Below, piece after piece: positions 1-11,372 of a stretch of DNA of 64,000 bases. The stretch comes from Crossaster papposus (taxonomy: Eukaryota; Echinodermata; Asteroidea; Velatida; Solasteridae): positions 248,001 through 312,000 of the forward strand of contig JBAIAA010000668.1 of the NCBI GenBank assembly GCA_037893245.1, written 5' to 3'. The translations under genes were made by a program, and so were the position numbers. Positions within the stretch are counted from its first letter, which is position 1; each line of letters starts with the position of its first letter. The notes under the pieces are model-generated. The model worked only from the letters and a program-made list of their open reading frames with translations. It did no database searches and was not told the DNA's origin.

Positions 1-930
1 AAATATGTAAAGGGAAAGAAGTGTGCATAAGAAATATGTAAAGGGAAAGAAGTGTGCATAAGAAATATGTAAAGGGAAAGAAGTGTGCATAAGAAATATG
101 TAAAGGGAAAGAAGTGTGCATAAGAAATATGTAAAGGGAAAGAAGTGTGCATAAGAAATATGTAAAGGGAAAGAAGTGTGCATAAGAAATATGTAAAGGG
201 AAAGAAGTGTGCATAAGAAATATGTAAAGGGAAAGAAGTGTGCATAAGAAATATGTAAAGGGAAAGAAGTGTGCATAAGAAATATGTAAAGGGAAAGAAG
301 TGTGCATAAGAAATATGTAAAGGGAAAGAAGTGTGCATAAGAAATATGTAAAGGGAAAGAAGTGTGCATAAGAAATATGTAAAAGGGAAAGAAGTGTGCA
401 TAAGAAATATGTAAAGGAAAGAAGTGTGCATAAGAAATATGTAAAGGGAAAGAAGTGTGCATAAGAAATATGTAAAGGGAAAGAAGTGTGCATAAGAAAT
501 ATGTAAAGGGAAAGAAGTGTGCATAAGAAATATGTAAAGGGAAAGAAGTGTGCATAAGAAATATGTAAAGGGAAAGAAGTGTGCATAAGAAATATGTAAA
601 GGGAAAGAAGTGTGCATAAGAAATATGTAAAGGGAAAGAAGTGTGCATAAGAAATATGTAAAGGGAAAGAAGTGTGCATAAGAAATATGTAAAGGGAAAG
701 AAGTGTGCATAAGAAATATGTAAAGGGAAAGAAGTGTGCATAAGAAATATGTAAAGGGAAAGAAGTGTGCATAAGAAATATGTAAAGGGAAAGAAGTGTG
801 CATAAGAAATATGTAAAGGGAAAGAAGTGTGCATAAGAAATATGTAAAGGGAAAGAAGTGTGCATAAGAAATATGTAAAGGGAAAGAAGTGTGCATAAGA
901 CATATGTAAAGGGAAAGAAGTGTGCATAAG
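1..930 (+). repeat. Leading block of 30 units
   Basis: Exactly 30 unit lengths precede the first spacer. One extra A near 381 and one missing G near 417, in neighbouring units, cancel each other. The last unit (900-930) begins ACATATG instead of AAATATG. Otherwise the units are uniform. Confidence 0.93.
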
Positions 931-2053
931 AAATAAACACATGATGTGGGAACAAGCCTCGAGTAATATGTAAAGGGAAAGAAGTGTGCATAAGAAATAT
1001 GTAAAGGGAAAGAAGTGTGCATAAGAAATATGTAAAGGGAAAGAAGTGTGCATAAGAAATATGTAAAGGGAAAGAAGTGTGCATAAGAAATATGTAAAGG
1101 GAAAGAAGTGTGCATAAGAAATATGTAAAGGGAAAGAAGTGTGCATAAGACATATGTAAAGGGAAAGAAGTGTGCATAAGAAACAATGATGTGGAACAAG
1201 CCCTCGAGTTAATATGTAAAGGGAAAGAAGTGTGCATAAGAAATATGTAAAGGGAAAGAAGTGTGCATAAGAAATATGTAAAGGGAAAGAAGTGTGCATA
1301 AGAAATATGTAAAGGAAAGAAGTGTGCATAAGAAATATGTAAAGGGAAAGAAGTGTGCATAAGAAATATGTAAAGGGAAAGAAGTGTGCATAAGAAATAT
1401 GTAAAGGGAAAGAAGTGTGCATAAGAAATATGTAAAGGGAAAGAAGTGTGCATAAGAAATATGTAAAGGGAAAGAAGTGTGCATAAGAAATATGTAAAGG
1501 GAAAGAAGTGTGCATAAGAAATATGTAAAGGGAAAGAAGTGTGCATAAGAAATATGTAAAGGGAAAGAAGTGTGCATAAGAAATATGTAAAGGGAAAGAA
1601 GTGTGCATAAGAAATATGTAAAGGGAAAGAAGTGTGCATAAGAAATATGTAAAGGGAAAGAAGTGTGCATAAGAAATATGTAAAGGGAAAGAAGTGTGCA
1701 TAAGAAATATGTAAAGGGAAAGAAGTGTGCATAAGACATATGTAAAGGGAAAGAAGTGTGCATAAGAAATAACACATGATGTGGGAACAAGCCCTCGAGT
1801 TAATATGTAAAGGGAAAGAAGTGTGCATAAGAAATATGTAAAGGGAAAGAAGTGTGCATAAGAAATATGTAAAGGGAAAGAAGTGTGCATAAGAAATATG
1901 TAAAGGGAAAGAAGTGTGCATAAGAAATATGTAAAGGGAAAGAAGTGTGCATAAGAAATATGTAAAGGGAAAGAAGTGTGCATAAGACATATGTAAAGGG
2001 AAAGAAGTGTGCATAAGAAATAAACACATGATGTGGGAACAAGCCCTCGAGTT
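931..2053 (+). repeat. Irregular cluster of four spacers, three of them shortened
   Basis: Spacers lie at 931-964 (34 bp, CAAGCCTCGAGT), 1181-1210 (30 bp, starting AAACAATGATGTGG), 1767-1801 (35 bp) and 2018-2053 (full length). All four keep CTCGAG. The unit just before each spacer (900-930, 1150-1180, 1736-1766, 1987-2017) begins ACATATG, an A-to-C change at unit position 2. The first three spacers are followed by AATATG rather than AAATATG, so one A is lost at the junction. This spacer-linked variant is not seen before later spacers, so these four blocks look like relatives copied together. Confidence 0.9.
2018..2053 (+). repeat. 36-bp spacer element, first full-length consensus copy
   Basis: This copy has the consensus form: AAATAAACACATGATGT, then GGGAACAAG, then CCCTCGAGTT. 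About 90 related copies occur in the window. Two palindromic pieces are visible: CACAT-G-ATGTG at spacer positions 8-18 and CTCGAG (XhoI site) near the end. CTCGAG supplies a CpG, which the 31-bp unit lacks. The middle (ATGT..GGGA.CAAG) resembles ATGTAAAGGGAAAGAAG of the 31-bp unit, so the spacer may be an old diverged unit; this is inference. Where spacer meets unit, the - strand reads TTTAACTC, giving a TAA stop in one frame. Function is unknown. Confidence 0.95.
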
Positions 2054-3020
2054 AAATATGTAAAGGGAAAGAAGTGTGCATAAGAAATATGTAAAGGGAA
2101 AGAAGTGTGCATAAGAAATATGTAAAGGGAAAGAAGTGTGCATAAGAAATATGTAAAGGGGAAAGAAGTGTGCATAAGAAATATGTAAAGGGAAAGAAGT
2201 GTGCATAAGAAATATGTAAAGGGAAAGAAGTGTGCATAAGAAATATGTAAAGGAAAGAAGTGTGCATAAGAAATATGTCAAAGGGAAAGAAGTGTGCATA
2301 AGAAATATGTAAAGGGAAAGAAGTGTGCATAAGAAATATGTAAAGGGAAAGAAGTGTGCATAAGAAATATGTAAAGGGAAAGAAGTGTGCATAAGAAATA
2401 TGTAAAGGGGAAAGAAGTGTGCATAAGAAATATGTAAAGGGGAAAGAAGTGTGCATAAGAAATATGTAAAGGGAAAGAAGTGTGCATAAGAAAATATGTA
2501 AAGGGAAAGAAGTGTGCATAAGAAATATGTAAAGGGAAAGAAGTGTGCATAAGAAATATGTAAAGGGAAAGAAGTGTGCATAAGAAATATGTAAAGGGAA
2601 AAGAAGTGTGCATAAGAAATATGTAAAGGGAAAGAAGTGTGCATAAGAAATATGTAAAGGGAAAGAAGTGTGCATAAGAAATATGTAAAGGGAAAGAAGT
2701 GTGCATAAGAAATATGTAAAGGGGAAAGAAGTGTGCATAAGAAATATGTAAAGGGAAAGAAGTGTGCATAAGAAATATGTAAAGGGAAAGAAGTGTGCAT
2801 AAGAAATATGTAAAGGGAAAGAAGTGTGCATAAGAAATATGTAAAGGGAAAGAAGTGTGCATAAGAAATATGTAAAGGGAAAGAAGTGTGCATAAGAAAT
2901 ATGTAAAGGGAAAGAAGTGTGCATAAGAAATATGTAAAGGGAAAGAAGTGTGCATAAGAAATATGTAAAGGGAAAGAAGTGTGCATAAGAAATATGTAAA
3001 GGGAAAGAAGTGTGCATAAG
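2054..3020 (+). repeat. Indel-rich block of 31 units
   Basis: This block is 6 bp longer than 31 whole units. I see extra bases near 2158 (G), 2279 (C), 2409 (G), 2440 (G), 2492 (A), 2600 (A) and 2723 (G), and one missing G near 2252. That is eight 1-bp changes in under 1 kb, nearly all in the G-run or A-runs of the unit. Most other blocks have none or one. Either this stretch has drifted more than its neighbours, or the consensus here comes from reads with homopolymer errors. Confidence 0.88.
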
Positions 3021-3056
3021 AAATAAACACATGATGTGGGATCAAGCCCTCGAGTT
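3021..3056 (+). repeat. Spacer with A-to-T change in the core
   Basis: A full-length 36-bp spacer in which GGGAACAAG is GGGATCAAG. It separates the indel-rich block from the uniform 64-unit block. Confidence 0.93.
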
Positions 3057-5041
3057 AAATATGTAAAGGGAAAGAAGTGTGCATAAGAAATATGTAAAGG
3101 GAAAGAAGTGTGCATAAGAAATATGTAAAGGGAAAGAAGTGTGCATAAGAAATATGTAAAGGGAAAGAAGTGTGCATAAGAAATATGTAAAGGGAAAGAA
3201 GTGTGCATAAGAAATATGTAAAGGGAAAGAAGTGTGCATAAGAAATATGTAAAGGGAAAGAAGTGTGCATAAGAAATATGTAAAGGGAAAGAAGTGTGCA
3301 TAAGAAATATGTAAAGGGAAAGAAGTGTGCATAAGAAATATGTAAAGGGAAAGAAGTGTGCATAAGAAATATGTAAAGGGAAAGAAGTGTGCATAAGAAA
3401 TATGTAAAGGGAAAGAAGTGTGCATAAGAAATATGTAAAGGGAAAGAAGTGTGCATAAGAAATATGTAAAGGGAAAGAAGTGTGCATAAGAAATATGTAA
3501 AGGGAAAGAAGTGTGCATAAGAAATATGTAAAGGGAAAGAAGTGTGCATAAGAAATATGTAAAGGGAAAGAAGTGTGCATAAGAAATATGTAAAGGGAAA
3601 GAAGTGTGCATAAGAAATATGTAAAGGGAAAGAAGTGTGCATAAGAAATATGTAAAGGGAAAGAAGTGTGCATAAGAAATATGTAAAGGGAAAGAAGTGT
3701 GCATAAGAAATATGTAAAGGGAAAGAAGTGTGCATAAGAAATATGTAAAGGGAAAGAAGTGTGCATAAGAAATATGTAAAGGGAAAGAAGTGTGCATAAG
3801 AAATATGTAAAGGGAAAGAAGTGTGCATAAGAAATATGTAAAGGGAAAGAAGTGTGCATAAGAAATATGTAAAGGGAAAGAAGTGTGCATAAGAAATATG
3901 TAAAGGGAAAGAAGTGTGCATAAGAAATATGTAAAGGGAAAGAAGTGTGCATAAGAAATATGTAAAGGGAAAGAAGTGTGCATAAGAAATATGTAAAGGG
4001 AAAGAAGTGTGCATAAGAAATATGTAAAGGGAAAGAAGTGTGCATAAGAAATATGTAAAGGGAAAGAAGTGTGCATAAGAAATATGTAAAGGGAAAGAAG
4101 TGTGCATAAGAAATATGTAAAGGGAAAGAAGTGTGCATAAGAAATATGTAAAGGGAAAGAAGTGTGCATAAGAAATATGTAAAGGGAAAGAAGTGTGCAT
4201 AAGAAATATGTAAAGGGAAAGAAGTGTGCATAAGAAATATGTAAAGGGAAAGAAGTGTGCATAAGAAATATGTAAAGGGAAAGAAGTGTGCATAAGAAAT
4301 ATGTAAAGGGAAAGAAGTGTGCATAAGAAATATGTAAAGGGAAAGAAGTGTGCATAAGAAATATGTAAAGGGAAAGAAGTGTGCATAAGAAATATGTAAA
4401 GGGAAAGAAGTGTGCATAAGAAATATGTAAAGGGAAAGAAGTGTGCATAAGAAATATGTAAAGGGAAAGAAGTGTGCATAAGAAATATGTAAAGGGAAAG
4501 AAGTGTGCATAAGAAATATGTAAAGGGAAAGAAGTGTGCATAAGAAATATGTAAAGGGAAAGAAGTGTGCATAAGAAATATGTAAAGGGAAAGAAGTGTG
4601 CATAAGAAATATGTAAAGGGAAAGAAGTGTGCATAAGAAATATGTAAAGGGAAAGAAGTGTGCATAAGAAATATGTAAAGGGAAAGAAGTGTGCATAAGA
4701 AATATGTAAAGGGAAAGAAGTGTGCATAAGAAATATGTAAAGGGAAAGAAGTGTGCATAAGAAATATGTAAAGGGAAAGAAGTGTGCATAAGAAATATGT
4801 AAAGGGAAAGAAGTGTGCATAAGAAATATGTAAAGGGAAAGAAGTGTGCATAAGAAATATGTAAAGGGAAAGAAGTGTGCATAAGAAATATGTAAAGGGA
4901 AAGAAGTGTGCATAAGAAATATGTAAAGGGAAAGAAGTGTGCATAAGAAATATGTAAAGGGAAAGAAGTGTGCATAAGAAATATGTAAAGGGAAAGAAGT
5001 GTGCATAAGAAATATGTAAAGGGAAAGAAGTGTGCATTAAG
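3057..5041 (+). repeat. Uniform block of 64 units
   Basis: Sixty-three consecutive units show no substitution or indel that I can see. The 64th carries one extra T (GCATTAAG, around 5037). This is the longest perfect run in the window. It suggests recent local amplification, or an assembly stretch that reads cannot anchor. Confidence 0.92.
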
Positions 5042-6355
5042 AAATATGTAAAGGGAAAGAAGTGTGCATAAGAAATATGTAAAGGGAAAGAAGTGTGCAT
5101 AAGAAATATGTAAAGGGAAAGAAGTGTGCATAAGAAATATGTAAAGGGAAAGAAGTGTGCATAAGTAAATATGTAAAGGGAAAGAAGTGTGCATAAGAAA
5201 TATGTAAAGGGAAAGAAGTGTGCATAAGAAATAACACATGATGTCAGGACAAGCCTCGAGTAAATATGTAAAGGGAAAGAAGTGTGCATAAGAAATATGT
5301 AAAGGGAAAGAAGTGTGCATAAGAAATATGTAAAGGGAAAGAAGTGTGCATAAGAAATATGTAAAGGGAAAGAAGTGTGCATAAGAAATATGTAAAGGGA
5401 AAGAAGTGTGCATAAGAAATATGTAAAGGGAAAGAAGTGTGCATAAGAAATATGTAAAGGGAAAGAAGTGTGCATAAGAAATATGTAAAGGGAAAGAAGT
5501 GTGCATAAGAAATATGTAAAGGGAAAGAAGTGTGCATAAGAAATATGTAAAGGGAAAGAAGTGTGCATAAGAAATATGTAAAGGGAAAGAAGTGTGCATA
5601 AGAAATATGTAAAGGGAAAGAAGTGTGCATAAGAAATATGTAAAGGGAAAGAAGTGTGCATAAGAAATATGTAAAGGGAAAGAAGTGTGCATAAGAAATA
5701 TGTAAAGGGAAAGAAGTGTGCATAAGAAATATGTAAAGGGAAAGAAGTGTGCATAAGAAATATGTAAAGGGAAAGAAGTGTGCATAAGAAATATGTAAAG
5801 GGAAAGAAGTGTGCATAAGAAATATGTAAAGGGAAAGAAGTGTGCATAAGAAATATGTAAAGGGAAAGAAGTGTGCATAAGAAATATGTAAAGGGAAAGA
5901 AGTGTGCATAAGAAATATGTAAAGGGAAAGAAGTGTGCATACGAAATATGTAAAGGGAAAGAAGTGTGCATAAGAAATATGTAAAGGGAAAGAAGTGTGC
6001 ATAAGAAATATGTAAAGGGAAAGAAGTGTGCATAAGAAATATGTAAAGGGAAAGAAGTGTGCATAAGAAATATGTAAAGGGAAAGAAGTGTGCATAAGAA
6101 ATATGTAAAGGGAAAGAAGTGTGCATAAGAAATATGTAAAGGGAAAGAAGTGTGCATAAGAAATATGTAAAGGGAAAGAAGTGTGCATAAGAAATATGTA
6201 AAGGGAAAGAAGTGTGCATAAGAAATATGTAAAGGGAAAGAAGTGTGCATAAGAAATATGTAAAGGGAAAGAAGTGTGCATAAGAAATATGTAAAGGGAA
6301 AGAAGTGTGCATAAGAAATAAACACATGATGTAGGGACAAGAAGTCGTGCATAAG
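5042..6355 (+). repeat. Units with a short TCAGGAC spacer and a chimeric spacer
   Basis: The spacer at 5229-5261 is 33 bp: it lacks one A early, has core TCAGGAC, and ends CCTCGAGT. A unit just upstream has an extra T (CATAAGTAAATATG, about 5166). Thirty-four units follow, one with CATACG at about 5942. At 6316-6355 a spacer beginning AAATAAACACATGATGT changes over within GTAGGGACAAG into the end of a 31-bp unit (AAGTCGTGCATAAG), so the CCCTCGAGTT end is absent. This looks like the product of a crossover between a spacer and a unit at shared GGGA.CAAG-like sequence. Confidence 0.88.
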
Positions 6356-6665
6356 AAATATGTAAAGGGAAAGAAGTGTGCATAAGAAATATGTAAAGGG
6401 AAAGAAGTGTGCATAAGAAATATGTAAAGGGAAAGAAGTGTGCATAAGAAATATGTAAAGGGAAAGAAGTGTGCATAAGAAATATGTAAAGGGAAAGAAG
6501 TGTGCATAAGAAATATGTAAAGGGAAAGAAGTGTGCATAAGAAATATGTAAAGGGAAAGAAGTGTGCATAAGAAATATGTAAAGGGAAAGAAGTGTGCAT
6601 AAGAAATATGTAAAGGGAAAGAAGTGTGCATAAGAAATATGTAAAGGGAAAGAAGTGTGCATACG

Positions 6666-6789
6666 AAATATGTAAAGGGAAAGAAGTGTGCATAACAAAT
6701 ATGTAAAGGGAAAGAAGTGTGCATAACAAATATGTAAAGGGAAAGAAGTGTGCATAACAAATATGTAAAGGGAAAGAAGTGTGCATAAC
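6666..6789 (+). repeat. Run of four units ending CATAAC, before a spacer
   Basis: Four consecutive units have C instead of G at position 31 (ends at 6696, 6727, 6758, 6789). They are preceded by one unit ending CATACG (C at 6664) and followed at once by a TGGGAAC spacer (6790-6825). The same order (CATACG unit, four CATAAC units, TGGGAAC spacer) recurs at 11249-11372. Confidence 0.93.
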
Positions 6790-9700
6790 AAATAAACACA
6801 TGATGTGGGAACAAGCCCTCGAGTTAAATATGTAAAGGGAAAGAAGTGTGCATAAGAAATATGTAAAGGGAAAGAAGTGTGCATAAGAAATATGTAAAGG
6901 GAAAGAAGTGTGCATAAGAAATATGTAAAGGGAAAGAAGTGTGCATAAGAAATATGTAAAGGGAAAGAAGTGTGCATAAGAAATATGTAAAGGGAAAGAA
7001 GTGTGCATAAGAAATATGTAAAGGGAAAGAAGTGTGCATAAGAAATATGTAAAGGGAAAGAAGTGTGCATAAGAAATATGTAAAGGGAAAGAAGTGTGCA
7101 TAAGAAATATGTAAAGGGAAAGAAGTGTGCATAAGAAATATGTAAAGGGAAAGAAGTGTGCATAAGAAATATGTAAAGGGAAAGAAGTGTGCATAAGAAA
7201 TATGTAAAGGGAAAGAAGTGTGCATAAGAAATATGTAAAGGGAAAGAAGTGTGCATAAGAAATATGTAAAGGGAAAGAAGTGTGCATAAGAAATATGTAA
7301 AGGGAAAGAAGTGTGCATAAGAAATATGTAAAGGGAAAGAAGTGTGCATAAGAAATATGTAAAGGGAAAGAAGTGTGCATAAGAAATATGTAAAGGGAAA
7401 GAAGTGTGCATAAGAAATATGTAAAGGGAAAGAAGTGTGCATAAGAAATATGTAAAGGGAAAGAAGTGTGCATAAGAAATAAACACATGATGTCGGGACA
7501 AGCCCTCGAGTTAAATATGTAAAGGGAAAGAAGTGTGCATAAGAAATATGTAAAGGGAAAGAAGTGTGCATAAGAAATAAACACATGATGTCGGGACAAG
7601 CCCTCGAGTTAAATATGTAAAGGGAAAGAAGTGTGCATAAGAAATATGTAAAGGGAAAGAAGTGTGCATAAGAAATATGTAAAGGGAAAGAAGTGTGCAT
7701 AAGAAATATGTAAAGGGAAAGAAGTGTGCATAAGAAATATGTAAAGGGAAAGAAGTGTGCATAAGAAATATGTAAAGGGAAAGAAGTGTGCATAAGAAAT
7801 ATGTAAAGGGAAAGAAGTGTGCATAAGGAATATGTAAAGGGAAAGAAGTGTGCATAAGAAATATGTAAAGGGAAATAAGTGTGCATAAGAAATATGTAAA
7901 GGGAAAGAAGTGTGCATAAGAAATATGTAAAGGGAAAGAAGTGTGCATAAGAAATATGTAAAGGGAAAGAAGTGTGCATAAGAAATATGTAAAGGGAAAG
8001 AAGTGTGCATAAGAAATATGTAAAGGGAAAGAAGTGTGCATAAGAAATATGTAAAGGGAAAGAAGTGTGCATAAGAAATATGTAAAGGGAAAGAAGTGTG
8101 CATAAGAAATATGTAAAGGGAAAGAAGTGTGCATAAGAAATATGTAAAGGGAAAGAAGTGTGCATAAGAAATATGTAAAGGGAAAGAAGTGTGCATAAGA
8201 AAAAAGGTAAAGGGAAAGAAGTGGGCATAAGAAATATGTAAAGGGAAAGAAGTGTGCATAAGCAATATGTAAAGGGAAAGAAGTGTGCATAAGAAATATG
8301 TAAAGGGAAAGAAGTGTGCATAAGAAATATGTAAAGGGAAAGAAGTGTGCATAAGAAATATGTAAAGGGAAAGAAGTGTGCATAAGAAATATGTAAAGGG
8401 AAAGAAGTGTGCATAAGAAATATGTAAAGGGAAAGAAGTGTGCATAAGAAATATGTAAAGGGAAAGAAGTGTGCATAAGAAATATGTAAAGGGAAAGAAG
8501 TGTGCATAAGAAATATGTAAAGGGAAAGAAGTGTGCATAAGAAATATGTAAAGGGAAAGAAGTGTGCATAAGAAATATGTAAAGGGAAAGAAGTGTGCAT
8601 AAGAAATATGTAAAGGGAAAGAAGTGTGCATAAGAAATATGTAAAGGGAAAGAAGTGTGCATAAGAAATATGTAAAGGGAAAGAAGTGTGCATACGAAAT
8701 ATGTAAAGGGAAAGAAGTGTGCATAAGAAATATGTAAAGGGAAAGAAGTGTGCATAAAAAATATGTAAAGGGAAAGAAGTGTGCATAAGAAATATGTAAA
8801 GTGAAAGAAGTGTGCATAAGAAATATGTAAAGGGAAAGAAGTGTGCATAAGAAATATGTAAAGGGAAAGAAGTGTGCATAAGAAATATGTAAAGGGAAAG
8901 AAGTGTGCATAAGAAATATGTAAAGGGAAAGAAGTGTGCATAAGAAATATGTAAAGGGAAAGAAGTGTGCATAAGAAATATGTAAAGGGAAAGAAGTGTG
9001 CATAAGAAATATGTAAAGGGAAAGAAGTGTGCATAAGAAATATGTAAAGGGAAAGAAGTGTGCATAAGAAATATGTAAAGGGAAAGAAGTGTGCATAAGA
9101 AATATGTAAAGGGAAAGAAGTGTGCATAAGAAATATGCAAAGGGAAAGAAGTGTGCATAAGAAATATGTAAAGGGAAAGAAGTGTGCATAAGAAATATGT
9201 AATGGGAAAGAAGTGTGCATAAGAAATATGTAAAGGGAAAGAAGTGTGCATAAGAAATATGTAAAGGGAAAGAAGTGTGCATAAGAAATATGTAAAGGGA
9301 AAGAAGTGTGCATAAGAAATATGTAAAGGGAAAGAAGTGTGCATAAGAAATATGTAAAGGGAAAGAAGTGTGCATAATAAATATGTAAAGGGAAAGAAGT
9401 GTGCATAATAAATATGTAAAGGGAAAGAAGTGTGCATAAGAAATATGTAAAGGGAAAGAAGTGTGCATAAGAAATATGTAAAGGGAAAGAAGTGTGCATA
9501 AGAAATATGTAAAGGGAAAGAAGTGTGCATAAGAAATATGTAAAGGGAAAGAAGTGTGCATAAGAAATATGTAAAGGGAAAGAAGTGTGCATAAGAAATA
9601 TGTAAAGGGAAAGAAGTGTGCATAAGAAATATGTAAAGGGAAAGAAGTGTGCATAAGAAATATGTAAAGGGAAAGAAGTGTGCATAAGAAATATGTAAAG

Positions 9701-11248
9701 GGAAAGAAGTGTGCATAAGAAATATGTAAAGGGAAAGAAGTGTGCATAAGAAATATGTAAAGGGAAAGAAGTGTGCATAAGAAATAAACACATGATGTCA
9801 GGACAAGCCCTCGAGTTAAATATGTAAAGGGAAAGAAGTGTGCATAAGAAATATGTAAAGGGAAAGAAGTGTGCATAAGAAATATGTAAAGGGAAAGAAG
9901 TGTGCATAAGAAATATGTAAAGGGAAAGAAGTGTGCATAAGAAATATGTAAAGGGAAATAAGTGTGCATAAGAAATATGTAAAGGGAAAGAAGTGTGCAT
10001 AATAAATATGTAAAGGGAAAGAAGTGTGCATAAGAAATATGTAAAGGGAAAGAAGTGTGCATAAGAAATATGTAAAGGGAAAGAAGTGTGCATAAGAAAT
10101 ATGTAAAGGGAAAGAAGTGTGCATAAGAAATATGTAAAGGGAAAGAAGTGTGCATAAGAAATATGTAAAGGGAAAGAAGTGTGCATAAGAAATATGTAAA
10201 GGGAAAGAAGTGTGCATAAGAAATATGTAAAGGGAAAGAAGTGTGCATAAGAAATATGTAAAGGGAAAGAAGTGTGCATAAGAAATATGTAAAGGGAAAG
10301 AAGTGTGCATAAGAAATATGTAAAGGGAAAGAAGTGTGCATAAGAAATATGTAAAGGGAAAGAAGTGTGCATAAGAAATATGTAAAGGGAAAGAAGTGTG
10401 CATAAGAAATATGTAAAGGGAAAGAAGTGTGCATAAGAAATATGTAAAGGGAAAGAAGTGTGCATAAGAAATATGTAAAGGGAAAGAAGTGTGCATAAGA
10501 AATATGTAAAGGGAAAGAAGTGTGCATAAGAAATATGTAAAGGAAAAGAAGTGTGCATACGAAATATGTAAAGGGAAAGAAGTTTGCATAAGAAATATGT
10601 AAAGGGAAAGAAGTGTGCATAAGAAATATGTAAAGGGAAAGAAGTGTGCATAAGAAATATGTAAAGGGAAACAAGTGTGCATAAGAAATATGTAAAGGGA
10701 AAGAAGTGTGCATAAGAAATATGTAAAGGGAAAGAAGTGTGCATAAGAAATATGTAAAGGGAAAGAAGTGTGCATAAGAAATATGTAAAGGGAAAGAAGT
10801 GTGCATAAGAAATATGTAAAGGGAAAGAAGTGTGCATAAGAAATATGTAAAGGGAAAGAAGTGTGCATAAGAAATAAACACATGATGTCGGGACAAGCCC
10901 TCGAGTTAAATATGTAAAGGGAAAGAAGTGTGCATAAGAAATATGTAAAGGGAAAGAAGTGTGCATAAGAAATATGTAAAGGGAAAGAAGTGTGCATAAG
11001 AAATATGTAAAGGGAAAGAAGTGTGCATAAGAAATATGTAAAGGGAAAGAAGTGTGCATAAGAAATATGTAAAGGGAAAGAAGTGTGCATAAGAAATATG
11101 TAAAGGGAAAGAAGTGTGCATAAGAAATATGTAAAGGGAAAGAAGTGTGCATAAGAAATATGTAAAGGGAAAGAAGTGTGCATAAGAAATATGTAAAGGG
11201 AAAGAAGTGTGCATAAGAAATATGTAAAGGGAAAGAAGTGTGCATACG

Positions 11249-11372
11249 AAATATGTAAAGGGAAAGAAGTGTGCATAACAAATATGTAAAGGGAAAGAAG
11301 TGTGCATAACAAATATGTAAAGGGAAAGAAGTGTGCATAACAAATATGTAAAGGGAAAGAAGTGTGCATAAC
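11249..11372 (+). repeat. Second run of four CATAAC units before a spacer
   Basis: Four units ending CATAAC, preceded by a CATACG unit (C at 11247), abut the TGGGAAC spacer 11373-11408. The arrangement matches 6666-6789. Confidence 0.93.
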
